From JAVJRN01 sp040218415 (GTDB taxonomy: Bacteria; Bacteroidota; Bacteroidia; Cytophagales; Cyclobacteriaceae), in assembly GCA_040218415.1 (NCBI GenBank), contig JAVJRN010000055.1, forward strand, positions 117,731 to 181,730: 64,000 nucleotides of DNA. Reading direction: 5' to 3'. Made by a program: the position numbers and the translations under genes. Each line of letters opens with the position of its first letter. The stretch's first letter is position 1. Under the pieces are notes generated by a model. The model was not told where the DNA came from. It saw nothing but the letters and a program-made list of their open reading frames with translations, and did no database searches. Shown here piece after piece: positions 51,524 to 60,876 of this stretch.

Positions 51524-52636
51524 ATGATTTGTCAACTAGAGAAAAAAGACATTGAAGAATTTAACGCAACAAATATTTTGCCTCAAACTCCTTTCTGGGG
51601 ACGAGTAAAAAGTAATCAGGGATTTCTGCCGAAAGGATTTGAACTGACTATTTCAAAAAACTTATTAGCCAGTGAAGCCAACGCTCTGGAAAAAAAGGGG
51701 GAAGATTTATTGGTCTTAATCAAGTATCTCAACAGTCAAACTTGTTTTGCCTATGTGCCTTACGGCCCCAAACTAGAACCAACTTTTGAAAACCAAGGAA
51801 TATTTCTTGAACAAATATCAGAATCAATAAAACCCAAACTTCCAGCCAATTGCATTTTTATAAGATATGATTTGGCGTGGAAAAACCAGTGGGCTGTCGA
51901 AGAAGAATATTTCGATCTAAGTGGAAATTGGATCGGACCACCAACCAACAAGGTACAAGAGTATAGGGTTAATTTCAGTACTACTAACTGGAATTTGCAT
52001 AAAAGCCTAGAGGATAGTTTACCCAAAAACACGTTTTTTCTTGACTTGACACTTGGGGAGCAAGATTTGCTTTGTAACATGAGGTATAATACCAGATACA
52101 ACGTACGAAAAGCAAATAAGAAAGGTATCAGTATTCGTGAATATGGAATCGACCATATTGGAGATTGGTATAGGTTATATCTCGACACAGCCCTTCGGCA
52201 CAATATGCCAATACAAAATCAAGATTACTTTGCCACGATATTAAAAAATCAGGATAATAGCAGAAATGGTGTCACCATTAAGATGTTGATGGCAGACATT
52301 GGTGGAGAATTCCTGTCTTCTATGTTTTTGGTTCTATCTAGAAACCGGGCCACCTACCTGTATGGTGCTTCTAGTTCTTATAAAAATCAAATGATGGCGA
52401 GCTATGCCTTACAATGGGAATCGATAAGAATTGCTAAAAAATGGGGATGCACCGAATATGACATGTTCGGTTCCGCACCGAATCTCAACCAAAGTCATCC
52501 TTTACACGGTGTACATATTTATAAGAAAGGATTTGGCGGAGACCTTTATCACAGAATGGGATGTTGGGATTATCCGTATGATCAAAAGATGTACGACTTA
52601 TACAGACTCCAAGAAATTCAAAACTCAAAAACCTAG
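51524..52636 (+). CDS. FemAB-like aminoacyltransferase
   Basis: A 370-aa GNAT-fold protein of the FemAB/peptidoglycan bridge family. MRYNTRYNVRKANKKGI near 185-201 and YLYGASSSYKNQMMASYALQWESI (in pieces) near 284-306 match the two family signatures, and SHPLHGVHIYKKGFGGDL near 325-342 is the usual C-terminal stretch. It would add amino acids from aminoacyl-tRNA to lipid II or to another substrate. Gram-negative bacteria without interpeptide bridges also carry such genes, so the substrate is open. Confidence 0.85.
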   Translation: MICQLEKKDIEEFNATNILPQTPFWGRVKSNQGFLPKGFELTISKNLLASEANALEKKGEDLLVLIKYLNSQTCFAYVPYGPKLEPTFENQGIFLEQISESIKPKLPANCIFIRYDLAWKNQWAVEEEYFDLSGNWIGPPTNKVQEYRVNFSTTNWNLHKSLEDSLPKNTFFLDLTLGEQDLLCNMRYNTRYNVRKANKKGISIREYGIDHIGDWYRLYLDTALRHNMPIQNQDYFATILKNQDNSRNGVTIKMLMADIGGEFLSSMFLVLSRNRATYLYGASSSYKNQMMASYALQWESIRIAKKWGCTEYDMFGSAPNLNQSHPLHGVHIYKKGFGGDLYHRMGCWDYPYDQKMYDLYRLQEIQNSKT

Positions 52637-52859
52637 GCAAGTCGACAGTAAGAGTTAAAAGAATTTGGCGTTCTTTGAAAAGAAATGAATCAAAATTTTT
52701 CTAAACGCAATGATGCTTATTGGTATAAGTTTAAGAAAATCACCAATCAAATCGGTGATACAAACAAAAAACCAAAATCTTTTTTCCACAAATCCCAAAC
52801 ATCAGTTTTCATTTTCTTACCTCCTAAAACTTATTTTCATAAAATGAAAAGCGTTTTCA

Positions 52860-53270
52860 TCACATAAAAACATTGGTCAGATATTGGTTTCTTATATCAC
52901 GGTACACATAAAAATCCGAATCAATGCTGGCAATTTCACGGATACGCTCCCACTCAGAAGCTACTATCAAAGAAGCATCGGCTAGATCCATAGGGACATC
53001 ATCAAACTTTTTGGTAAGCTCTATGAGCCTGGAAATATGATGGTATGATAAAGGGAATATTTGAATGCCTCCTCTATTTATCCACTCCAAAAATGCACTT
53101 TGAGCCTTGGTGCTAAAATCAAGCATATGTGACACCTCAGTAATTACTGGCCATGTTGTCAGTAATTGTCCACGATATTCTTCTATAAAACGAACCGCTT
53201 TTAAATGGTATTTGTCGCTGCTATCGAAGAGGCCTATTATTGGGCCTGCATCAATCAGAATGCTTCGCAA
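52860..53270 (-). CDS. PIN-domain toxin (VapC-like)
   Basis: A 136-aa PIN-domain ribonuclease. Acidic residues Asp7 (LIDAGPII), Glu near 45 (VITEVSH), Asp near 96 (DLADAS) and Asp near 117 (SIDSDF) make the metal site. It overlaps the antitoxin gene by 20 bp and follows it, as in most VapBC-type modules. It would cleave RNA when the antitoxin is lost. Confidence 0.85.
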   Translation of the reverse strand: MRSILIDAGPIIGLFDSSDKYHLKAVRFIEEYRGQLLTTWPVITEVSHMLDFSTKAQSAFLEWINRGGIQIFPLSYHHISRLIELTKKFDDVPMDLADASLIVASEWERIREIASIDSDFYVYRDIRNQYLTNVFM

Positions 53271-53499
53271 CGAGCTTGTCTTTTAATTTCCTTTTGTAGG
53301 AAGTGGATAAATCTCCTTCATGGCTACTAGCCGCACCAAAAAGATCATTTCCCAATTCATAAGGAGATTGTTTAAGATCTTCTTTCGCAAAATAAAGTTC
53401 AAGTGCTTCTTTAACCACCGAGGTTTTGGACACATTGTGTTGTTCTATATATTTTTTGAGTTGCTTCTCTTGCTCAGCGTCTAATCTCACATTTAACAT
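53251..53499 (-). CDS. Ribbon-helix-helix antitoxin
   Basis: About 82 aa from the ATG at 53499. The start MLNVRLDAEQEKQLKKYIEQ and TSVVKEALELYFAKE form a ribbon-helix-helix DNA-binding domain, and the C-terminal about 30 residues would bind the toxin. A longer frame from 53523 starts inside the -7 element, so it is rejected. A perfect dyad lies in its promoter, suggesting autoregulation. Confidence 0.82.
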   Translation of the reverse strand: MLNVRLDAEQEKQLKKYIEQHNVSKTSVVKEALELYFAKEDLKQSPYELGNDLFGAASSHEGDLSTSYKRKLKDKLVAKHSD

Positions 53500-53522
53500 G
53501 ATCTTATCATTTATGCACCTCA

Positions 53523-53553
53523 CAAATGTATTACATTTTGTAATACATTACAA
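53523..53553 (-). promoter_or_regulatory. Toxin-antitoxin promoter with embedded operator
   Basis: On the minus strand TTG (complement of 53551-53553), 20 bases, then TACATTTG (complement of 53523-53530), an exact Bacteroidota promoter. TGTATTACA (53527-53535) and TGTAATACA (53539-53547) form a perfect inverted repeat spanning the spacer and -7 region. A protein bound there would block the polymerase. Confidence 0.78.
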
Positions 53554-53576
53554 AATCTTCTAATATTTTTAATCCA

Positions 53577-56030
53577 TCAGAAATCTTCTCCTGATCCTCC
53601 ATCGTATCCACTTTTATCACCTCTTTCGCCACGTTTAGCAAGATCTTGATTTAAACGATAATTGAGGGTGAGCACAAACTGTGGTCCCCTTCTCCACTGA
53701 AACTCCGAATCAGAAGTGAAATTATTCGTATCAGTCGTGAACCTATACTTTCTGGAATTAAACACATCTCGCACACTCAAAGCGATCGTTCCTTTCTTCT
53801 TCCAAAGATCTTTGGTCATACCCAAATCTATAACGGTAATTGCTTCTCTCCTGCCCTGTGGCTGCACTTCTGGAGCGCGATAGTTGATATTAATCTGACC
53901 GGATACAATCTCTTTGAATTTAAAATTATTGCTGATACGGGTGGTAAAAGTGACTGTCTGAGCGTTGAGATCTTCCCCAAAAGCAGAGCCAAAAGTCTCC
54001 TGACGGAAGAAGTTAAAATTTCCAGACACGCGATACCATTCAGTAAAATCCTTATTGGCATTTACCTCAATACCAAAAGATTCTTCTGATCCAAGATTTT
54101 GAGGCCGGCTATATATCAGACCTTCAGCATCAGCTGGCGGACTTACTCTTTGGATGGGATCATCTGTTTTTCGGTAATAAACACCATAGTAAATGGACGC
54201 TTGATCAAAATTCTGAAGTAAACCTAGCTCATAAGAATCGGTGTATTCAGGTTGTAGGTCAGGGTTTCCAAGTCGAAAGGTTCTATTATTGGTAAAAGAA
54301 CCCAAAGGACTGAGATCTCTATATCTTGGTCTGTTGATTCTTCTACTATAGCTTGCCTGAAGCTGAGAAAGTGTAGTCAGCTTATAAGTCAAAAAAGCAC
54401 TAGGGAAAAAATTGGTATAGTTAAAGAATGCTTTACCATCAATCGCATTACGCTGATCTACATCAATATCAGATATTTCAGCCCTGAGCCCTGCCTGCCA
54501 TGAGAACTTATCGAGTTCATCGCTAACGATACCATAGAAAGCGTGCACGTTTTCATTGTACTCAAAATCAAAAGTGAAGGAATCTAAAGGAACGAACATG
54601 CCAGCTTCATTTTGCTCTTCTACCAAGTAGTTATTAATGATGGTTCGAACAGTGGTTCTGTATCCTAATTCCACTTTTGCTTTACTCCCGAATGGCTGAA
54701 TGTAATCAACTTGAAGCAAAAGCTGGTCTTCTCCCTGCTTGTTATCAATTTTTTGAAAAATAGTGTTATCAATAGTGTTGGCATCCGGACCAATAGTCTC
54801 AGAAATGTCAGAAATCTCGTTCTCAAAATTGTCCTGATACTGCACAGTTGCCGCCAATGTATGACCTTTTCTTTTAAACTGCTTTTCGTAATTAATGGAA
54901 TATTCTAAATTTTTGTCAACCTCATTTTCCTCATCTTCTCTCAGTGAATAAGCAATTAGCCTTCGATTTTCATCGTAATCACTAAATGAAAGGTCACTCA
55001 TATTTTTATCTATAGAGTATCTGTATAGGAAAGAAGTGGTAAGGGTAGAATTTTCCCCAATATTGAAATCAGCACCAAACCTGAGGTTATTGGAAAAGCC
55101 TCCCCTTAAGCGACTATTTTCCTGATCGGTATAGTACGTGGTATCTGAAAGAGTAAACTTCTGATTTGTAAAACTTTCTCCAGGCGCACGATCATAATTA
55201 AATCCGTAATTCACGAAGAAATTTATCTTATCCCGCCGGAAATTCATATTTATACCAACTCCGTGATTATGAGGAGCCCCAGTATTGGCGAGAAAAGAAC
55301 CATTAACCCCTTTTGACTGCTCTTTTTTCAAAATAATGTTAATAATACCTGCTTGTCCTTCAGCATCATATCTTGCTGATGGATTTGTAATTATTTCTAC
55401 GCTCTCGATAAGATTTCCCTGCAATTGGCGTAACGCATCAGCACTTGAAAGACCAACCAATCCGGATGGTTTTCCATTAATGAGAATTCTAACGCTGGTA
55501 CTTCCTCTCAACTCGACGTTTCCCTCCACATCTACAGCAACCGAAGGAAGATTAGCCAGAATATCTGAAGCACTACCACCAAGACTACTCAAGTCGGTAC
55601 CAACGTTGTACACTTTCTTATCAAGACTAAGTTCCATCTGGGTTCTTTCTCCTTGAACAATAACCTCTTCCAGCTCCTTGGTAGAAGGTTTCATAGACAA
55701 TACGCCAACATCAACCACTTTATTTTTTTTATCGAGTGTAACCGGTAGCAACACATTCTGAAAAGTGACAAACTGTGCTTTTAAAATGTAACTACCCAAT
55801 GGAGGATTTAAAACAAATGCCCCATTGTCATCAGTAATTACGCCATCCACTAAAGTGGAATCCGGCAGAGACAATAAACTCACGGTAGCATAGCTGAGTG
55901 GCTCTTTGGTCGTTTCGTCAAGCAAAGAGCCTGAAATTTGAGGTTTTAAATTGTCATTGCCTGAGAATTCAAGGGCGAAGGTTATATGGGAAAGAAATAA
56001 TAAAGTATAAAAAGATATTGTGAATTTCAT
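53577..56030 (-). CDS. TonB-dependent-receptor-like outer-membrane beta-barrel protein
   Basis: An 817-aa protein with a signal peptide (MKFTISFYTLLFLSHITFA), then a carboxypeptidase-regulatory-like domain (about 30-115; SGSLLDETTKEPLSYATVSL). Next comes a plug domain (about 125-235; LSLDKKVYNVGTDLSSLGG and GIINIILKKE). Then a long beta barrel with many aromatic strand ends, ending with FVLTLNYRLNQ. This belongs to the outer-membrane beta-barrel family rather than classic SusC, as it lacks a SusD-type neighbour. Substrate unknown. Confidence 0.9.
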   Translation of the reverse strand: MKFTISFYTLLFLSHITFALEFSGNDNLKPQISGSLLDETTKEPLSYATVSLLSLPDSTLVDGVITDDNGAFVLNPPLGSYILKAQFVTFQNVLLPVTLDKKNKVVDVGVLSMKPSTKELEEVIVQGERTQMELSLDKKVYNVGTDLSSLGGSASDILANLPSVAVDVEGNVELRGSTSVRILINGKPSGLVGLSSADALRQLQGNLIESVEIITNPSARYDAEGQAGIINIILKKEQSKGVNGSFLANTGAPHNHGVGINMNFRRDKINFFVNYGFNYDRAPGESFTNQKFTLSDTTYYTDQENSRLRGGFSNNLRFGADFNIGENSTLTTSFLYRYSIDKNMSDLSFSDYDENRRLIAYSLREDEENEVDKNLEYSINYEKQFKRKGHTLAATVQYQDNFENEISDISETIGPDANTIDNTIFQKIDNKQGEDQLLLQVDYIQPFGSKAKVELGYRTTVRTIINNYLVEEQNEAGMFVPLDSFTFDFEYNENVHAFYGIVSDELDKFSWQAGLRAEISDIDVDQRNAIDGKAFFNYTNFFPSAFLTYKLTTLSQLQASYSRRINRPRYRDLSPLGSFTNNRTFRLGNPDLQPEYTDSYELGLLQNFDQASIYYGVYYRKTDDPIQRVSPPADAEGLIYSRPQNLGSEESFGIEVNANKDFTEWYRVSGNFNFFRQETFGSAFGEDLNAQTVTFTTRISNNFKFKEIVSGQININYRAPEVQPQGRREAITVIDLGMTKDLWKKKGTIALSVRDVFNSRKYRFTTDTNNFTSDSEFQWRRGPQFVLTLNYRLNQDLAKRGERGDKSGYDGGSGEDF

Positions 56031-56168
56031 ATTTATTCAATGTGTTTGAAAATCAATGTATATACATGATTTAGCTTCTAAACTGCACAAGGCTCTCATA
56101 TGTTATACTTTCCTTTTCTTTTTACATCAGCGGTAAATTCACATTTTGAGTTTAATAAAACAGAAAAT

Positions 56169-56196
56169 AAAAGAGGCTCCCAAGGGAGCCTCTTTT
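56169..56196 (-). terminator. Terminator of the triple-repeat gene
   Basis: AAAAGAGGCTCCC (56169-56181), loop AA, GGGAGCCTCTTTT (56184-56196). A very strong stem with T-runs on both sides. It lies 40 bp beyond the stop of the gene ending at 56237. Confidence 0.92.
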
Positions 56197-56236
56197 ATGG
56201 AAACAATATATTCAATTTTAAAATTTAGATACGAGA

Positions 56237-57460
56237 TCAAAAAGTGATGCGCTCTACGCTACGATACTTGATATAAGTATAGGTGTCACTGGTTTTAACC
56301 AACATCCCTGAATTTTTTTCACTGACATCTTGCGACTCTCCAAGAAGATATTTTTTACCGTTCTTGAGTAAAACTGAAGCATAAGAATAGTTGCGCGGAG
56401 TAATTTCTAAGATGTTTTTGAAAGGAATAAGAAACTCTATATCGCCAAGTTTGCCTTGCAAAATTTCGTAATCATAGCGCTCATCAAGATCGAAAGCCAA
56501 TAACCCTTCAAAGATTTCACCCTCTTTTGATTCTAGCTTTGCTCTTAGTGGGTTTTGATTGACAAAAGAAGTATAAGCCGGACCTGATTTTCTGATATCT
56601 GTAAAAGTTACTTTGTCAAATTCGTCCCAAGGCACATCCACTCTTCCAAGTCCTTCGATGGTGACTATTATTCCTCGGTTGCTGTCATTCACATCATTGC
56701 TTCCGCTGAGCATCAGTTCTCTGCCTGACTTTAAAATCACATTGCTTCGGCTTGATCCTGCTCGCTCTATGCTTTTGATATTCCCAAACTGGATAGAAAC
56801 GTCTCCATCTTCCGTATCGCCATCGAGCTTATCCTCAGACAGTCGCTCATCATGGTCCCATTGAATAAAACCCTCGAACATACCTTCTGAGGTTTCCACC
56901 TGTCCGTAAAGTGGCTCTCCATATTTTAGATCGAGCTTCTTAGGCGTCTTTAAAAATTCTATCACTTCGATACGGTCCCAATCAATGTTGACTATGCCCA
57001 ATTCCTGATCGTATATCTTCACATCAGTACCGATATCATTGTATCCACTGCCATTGACTTCTACAGTTTGACCATTTTGCAAGGTGACTGCTGCCCCATT
57101 TCTTCGGGTCACTTCTATCCTTTTTATTTCTCCAAACTGACAAGCAAACTGATGAAGGAAATCATCATTTTCCCACTGATACCATAAGCTATTCAAATCA
57201 CCCCAAAAGCCTCTTTTTTGATCTTTGAGTTCGGCAATTACATCACGGGAGAGATACTTGAGGTTTTCATTATCTTCTTTAGATGCATTGAAAATATCCG
57301 TCCAAAAGACCTCTTCCTTACCCCATCTTATTGGTCCGGTATACCTGTCATTATCGATGGTCGTGACAGTACCATAAATGTAGCCCTCATCCTGACTTAC
57401 GGCTATGAAGGCAGTAAATATGCCTAGAAGGATTAACGAATAGCGTATTAATTTTTGCAT
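56237..57460 (-). CDS. Secreted triple-repeat protein, paralogue 1
   Basis: A 407-aa exported protein with a signal peptide (MQKLIRYSLILLGIFTAFIAVSQ). Three repeats of about 120 residues follow. Each has a first half (GYIYGTVTTIDNDRYTGPIRWG, LYGQVETSEGMFEGFIQWD, LRAKLESKEGEIFEGLLAF) and a second half (LQNGQTVEVNGSGYND, LKSGRELMLSGSNDVND, LKNGKKYLLGESQDVSE). The function is unknown. It is a paralogue of the gene at 59424, and both flank a sensor-regulator pair. Its own transcript may be separate, as 174 bp lie between it and the regulator gene. Confidence 0.8.
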   Translation of the reverse strand: MQKLIRYSLILLGIFTAFIAVSQDEGYIYGTVTTIDNDRYTGPIRWGKEEVFWTDIFNASKEDNENLKYLSRDVIAELKDQKRGFWGDLNSLWYQWENDDFLHQFACQFGEIKRIEVTRRNGAAVTLQNGQTVEVNGSGYNDIGTDVKIYDQELGIVNIDWDRIEVIEFLKTPKKLDLKYGEPLYGQVETSEGMFEGFIQWDHDERLSEDKLDGDTEDGDVSIQFGNIKSIERAGSSRSNVILKSGRELMLSGSNDVNDSNRGIIVTIEGLGRVDVPWDEFDKVTFTDIRKSGPAYTSFVNQNPLRAKLESKEGEIFEGLLAFDLDERYDYEILQGKLGDIEFLIPFKNILEITPRNYSYASVLLKNGKKYLLGESQDVSEKNSGMLVKTSDTYTYIKYRSVERITF

Positions 57461-57634
57461 GTCTAGTTAGGTTTAGAATTGAACTTTGTTTGTCTCTGAC
57501 AATGCTAAGTTGCAATAGCTATTTCCTAAATGAAATGACTTTCCGACGAGACGGGAAAGCTTATTACCCAATCGGGAAATGATCTTCTGAAATAGAAATG
57601 CAGACGATCAAATTGGAACGAATATGCTCCGGGT

Positions 57635-58393
57635 TTACTGATCCAACCAACCTTTAAAGCCAGGTGTACGGTCAGCACTGACCACAAGTTCATGTTCCGA
57701 AGGAGGATCCAATTCTAGTTTCAACCTTCCCTTGAAATAAGGGTGAATCTCAGATATGGCATTGAAACTGATGATGAATTGGCGGTTGGCACGGATAAAA
57801 GCATCAGGATCAAGCTGTTCTTCCAATACTTCCAAGGTTGGATCCATGGCTAGTTTTCTTCCTTCTTTGGTGACCAAATAGGTAAGCTTGTTTTGACTGT
57901 AGAAGTACGCAATACTATCTACCGAAACGGCTGCCATTTTATTTCCTACTTTAATGAGGAATCTGCTTTTATAGCTCCTCTTTTTATTTTGAATTAGATC
58001 ATATAATCCTGCAAAATCAGCGGGAAACTTGCCATTTTCCCTTCTATCCACAAATTTATCTATGGCTTCTTTAAGCTTTTCCTTTGGAATAGGTTTCAGT
58101 AAGTAGTCGATGCTATTTACTTCAAATGCTTTGATCGCATATTGGTCATATGCAGTAGTAAAAATAACGGGAATTTCAATGGCCAAGTCTTTGAATAATT
58201 CAAAACTCAAACCATCCAAAAGCTTGATATCGCTAATGATCAGCTCTGGGTGTTCTTCGGTCTCAAACCAACTTTTGCCCTCATGAATTGACCTTAGCAC
58301 TCCTACAATTTCCACCCCGGGTTGTACTTCCTTTATGAGGTTGATCAGCCTTTCGGAGGCAAGTTTTTCATCTTCTAATAATAATACGCGCAT
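57635..58393 (-). CDS. LytTR-family response regulator
   Basis: A 252-aa regulator. The receiver domain (1-120) has Asp55 in LIISDIKLLDG and Lys near 102 in YLLKPIPKE. The LytTR DNA-binding domain (about 145-245) has SIAYFYSQNKLTYLVTKEGRK, LDPDAFIRANRQFIISFNAI and YFKGRLKLELD. It would bind a direct-repeat promoter once phosphorylated. The histidine kinase gene ends 13 bp upstream, so they act as a pair. Confidence 0.94.
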   Translation of the reverse strand: MRVLLLEDEKLASERLINLIKEVQPGVEIVGVLRSIHEGKSWFETEEHPELIISDIKLLDGLSFELFKDLAIEIPVIFTTAYDQYAIKAFEVNSIDYLLKPIPKEKLKEAIDKFVDRRENGKFPADFAGLYDLIQNKKRSYKSRFLIKVGNKMAAVSVDSIAYFYSQNKLTYLVTKEGRKLAMDPTLEVLEEQLDPDAFIRANRQFIISFNAISEIHPYFKGRLKLELDPPSEHELVVSADRTPGFKGWLDQ

Positions 58394-58405
58394 CTCAACT
58401 CGTGT

Positions 58406-59446
58406 TTAAATAATTTCGGTTTCTACCAAAGGAAGACTCACAACAAACAGTTCTCCCTTTTTGCCGATGACTAGCTCTTCGTCTGTATAATACTTATACC
58501 TGGCCTTAATATTCGCCAAGCCAGTGCCCGATTTGGTGCGAATATCCTCTGGTTTTTCCATAATGGTATTCATGACGTTCAGCCTGTTTCCTTCCCGCTT
58601 AATCTGCAGTTTGAGTGGATGGTCAGGAATAATATTGTTATGCTTTACGGCATTCTCCACCAGCATCTGTAGGGTGAGCGGTGGCAGCATGAAAATAGCA
58701 TCATCGTCACCAATATCTATTTCAAACTGAATATGCTCCTCAAACCTTGTTTTGATCAGGTAAATGTAAGTCTCTATAAATTCTACCTCCTCTTGAAGGG
58801 TAACCAAATCTTCCGACTTGGTGAGTAACATGGTACGATACACCTGCGCAAAGCGACCCAAAAACTCTTGAGACATTTCTCTGTCTTTGTCTATAAGTGC
58901 CGAAAGTATATTGAGATTATTGAAAAGAAAATGTGGGTCAAGGTGATTTTTGAGGCTGGTAAGCTGAGAAGTAATACTCTCCCGCTGAAACCGCTCCATT
59001 TCCAATGCAGATTCTTGCCAATGTCGCAGAAAGTAGAGGCCAAAATAAATCGAAAATGAAGGCACAAATACCGCCGCTCCATAAACATTCGCAACAATGA
59101 GCTGTCCTATGGTAGGTAGAAAATCTGTAAAAAGCGCTTTGACCAGAAAATAAGCCAAGTTGATTACTCCAATCGAATAAACCACGCCAAAAAACAAATG
59201 GAGAAAAAATCGCTTGTTACCAAACTTACGCCAAGGCAACCAACGATCCAATCCTTTAGAAATAAGATAGTTGCCTATCCATAAAAACAAAACCACCAGC
59301 ATAATCGCGGTGGAAGTGTAATAAAGAAAAGGATCCAATTGTGTGAAATACAGAACCACCGTAGTGATACCTGCACCCACAAAAACCAATAATACTGCCT
59401 TATTTCTTTTGATAAATTCCAAGCTAATCAAATTTGATTTCGACAA
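58406..59446 (-). CDS. LytS-type sensor histidine kinase
   Basis: A 346-aa membrane sensor. The N-terminal about 140 residues hold four hydrophobic spans (for example AVLLVFVGAGITTVVLYF and AIMLVVLFLWIGNYLI). The His_kinase domain has LDPHFLFNNLNIL with the phospho-acceptor His172, then an ATPase part with LTLQMLVENAVKHN and GTGLANIKARY. There is no periplasmic sensor domain, so the signal is probably membrane-borne or from a partner. It overlaps the paralogue 2 gene by 23 bp. Confidence 0.93.
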   Translation of the reverse strand: MSKSNLISLEFIKRNKAVLLVFVGAGITTVVLYFTQLDPFLYYTSTAIMLVVLFLWIGNYLISKGLDRWLPWRKFGNKRFFLHLFFGVVYSIGVINLAYFLVKALFTDFLPTIGQLIVANVYGAAVFVPSFSIYFGLYFLRHWQESALEMERFQRESITSQLTSLKNHLDPHFLFNNLNILSALIDKDREMSQEFLGRFAQVYRTMLLTKSEDLVTLQEEVEFIETYIYLIKTRFEEHIQFEIDIGDDDAIFMLPPLTLQMLVENAVKHNNIIPDHPLKLQIKREGNRLNVMNTIMEKPEDIRTKSGTGLANIKARYKYYTDEELVIGKKGELFVVSLPLVETEII

Positions 59447-60656
59447 TAGTATTCCACTTAATATAAGCCTCTTGCCTTCCAGTGGCGTCTAATATCATCA
59501 GGCCATCATTATTACTGTCAACATCTCGTGCGTCTCCTAAGAGAAGCACGTTTCCGTTTTTGAGATATATCTGAGAAAAGCTATAATTCTTTGGGATAAT
59601 CTTATCCAAAAACCTAAAAGGTATTTCGTATGATACTCCATCATCTTTCGCATCGAGCGTTTCCCACTCCCATTCTTCATCCAGATCGTAAATGATTTTT
59701 CCGGTGTGTTGTTCATTCTTCACGGTCAATACCGAGCCTCGTATGCCTTTTGGCTTTGGATAGTCGTCATATCCTGGACCTGTACTTTCGGTATCTATCA
59801 TCTCCAATGATCTAAAATGCTTCCAGGAAATATCTACTCTTCCCAAGTCTGGCACATAGACAATAACTCCACGATTAGATTCATCAACATCATTGGAACC
59901 TGTCAGATAAAATTCTCTTCCATCTTTTAATAATACGTCACAACCCCTTCCAAGCCGCTCTATTCGACCAATACTCTCAAAGCTAATAGAAACATCCCCT
60001 TCTTTGATGTCGCCATCCAGCTTTTGGGTAAGTAATCTCTCGTCATGGTCCCATTGAATAAAACCAGTAAAAGAACCTTTACCCAGTGTTTCTACTTTCC
60101 CATATATAGGTTTTGCATTACGCACTTTAAATGACCTAGGCGCTAAAAAAAACTCCACCCGATCAACTCGATCCCAATCTATGCGCGCAGTGTTCCCAAA
60201 CTCGTCATTGACTTCTATGGTTGCTCCGACATCATTATAACCTCTGCCATCCAAAGTCATTTTTAGCCCATTCTTAAGGGTAAGCTGCACTTCGTCTCTT
60301 CGGCTGTTTTCGATAACACTTATATCACCGAACTGACTGCTATATTGATGACGTGTTGTCGCTTTATCCTCCCAGATAGTTCTGAAACTCCAATCAAATT
60401 CCTTCCAATCAAATTCTTGAGTCTTTTCCCCTTCCTTTTGCTGATAGGTCGATTTATTGGTTTTAGAGGCGTTGAAGTAGTTGTGCCAGAAAGTTTCCTC
60501 TTTGCCCCAAGTAATGCTGCCCTCATAGGTGTTATCGCGCGTATAAACCTTCCCGTAAATGTAGCCCTTAGCATCCTGCGCATAAATATCTTGAAGTAAC
60601 ACCAAAAGAGCTACAAAGTGTCCTATTATGATTAATATGGTTTTTCGATTTTTCAT
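59424..60656 (-). CDS. Secreted triple-repeat protein, paralogue 2
   Basis: A 410-aa exported protein. I use the start at 60656 (MKNRKTILIIIGHFVALLV), which gives a proper signal peptide; the longer frame has no such leader. It has the same three repeats as the gene at 56237, for example GYIYGKVYTRDNTYEGSITWG, KGSFTGFIQWDHDERLL and LKNGNVLLLGDARDVDSNN. Stretches like FIQWDHDERL and WGKEE are identical or nearly so in both proteins. It overlaps the histidine kinase start by 23 bp, so the three genes may form one transcript. Confidence 0.82.
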   Translation of the reverse strand: MKNRKTILIIIGHFVALLVLLQDIYAQDAKGYIYGKVYTRDNTYEGSITWGKEETFWHNYFNASKTNKSTYQQKEGEKTQEFDWKEFDWSFRTIWEDKATTRHQYSSQFGDISVIENSRRDEVQLTLKNGLKMTLDGRGYNDVGATIEVNDEFGNTARIDWDRVDRVEFFLAPRSFKVRNAKPIYGKVETLGKGSFTGFIQWDHDERLLTQKLDGDIKEGDVSISFESIGRIERLGRGCDVLLKDGREFYLTGSNDVDESNRGVIVYVPDLGRVDISWKHFRSLEMIDTESTGPGYDDYPKPKGIRGSVLTVKNEQHTGKIIYDLDEEWEWETLDAKDDGVSYEIPFRFLDKIIPKNYSFSQIYLKNGNVLLLGDARDVDSNNDGLMILDATGRQEAYIKWNTIVEIKFD

Positions 60657-60876
60657 GACCCAGTTCAATTTATACTTTTCGGACAACATAAGTCCAAAAG
60701 TGCGCCAACTTCAGATGGATGGAAAGCCTTTTCAACTATAAGCGGTGGTTGAGCTGACCCAATCGGGCTGTCAAATTGCTGAATCGGATAAGCTGCTTAA
60801 TGGTCATTCTGTTTTTAGAAGGAAAAAGAACAATTGACTGAAAAAATATTTTATCGGTTATCAATAGTTATTTGAC

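Noticed and set aside
52685..52867. 60-codon frame after the FemAB-like gene
   Set aside because: Low-complexity Lys/Phe/Ser composition, overlaps the converging PIN gene's end and has no family-like pattern.
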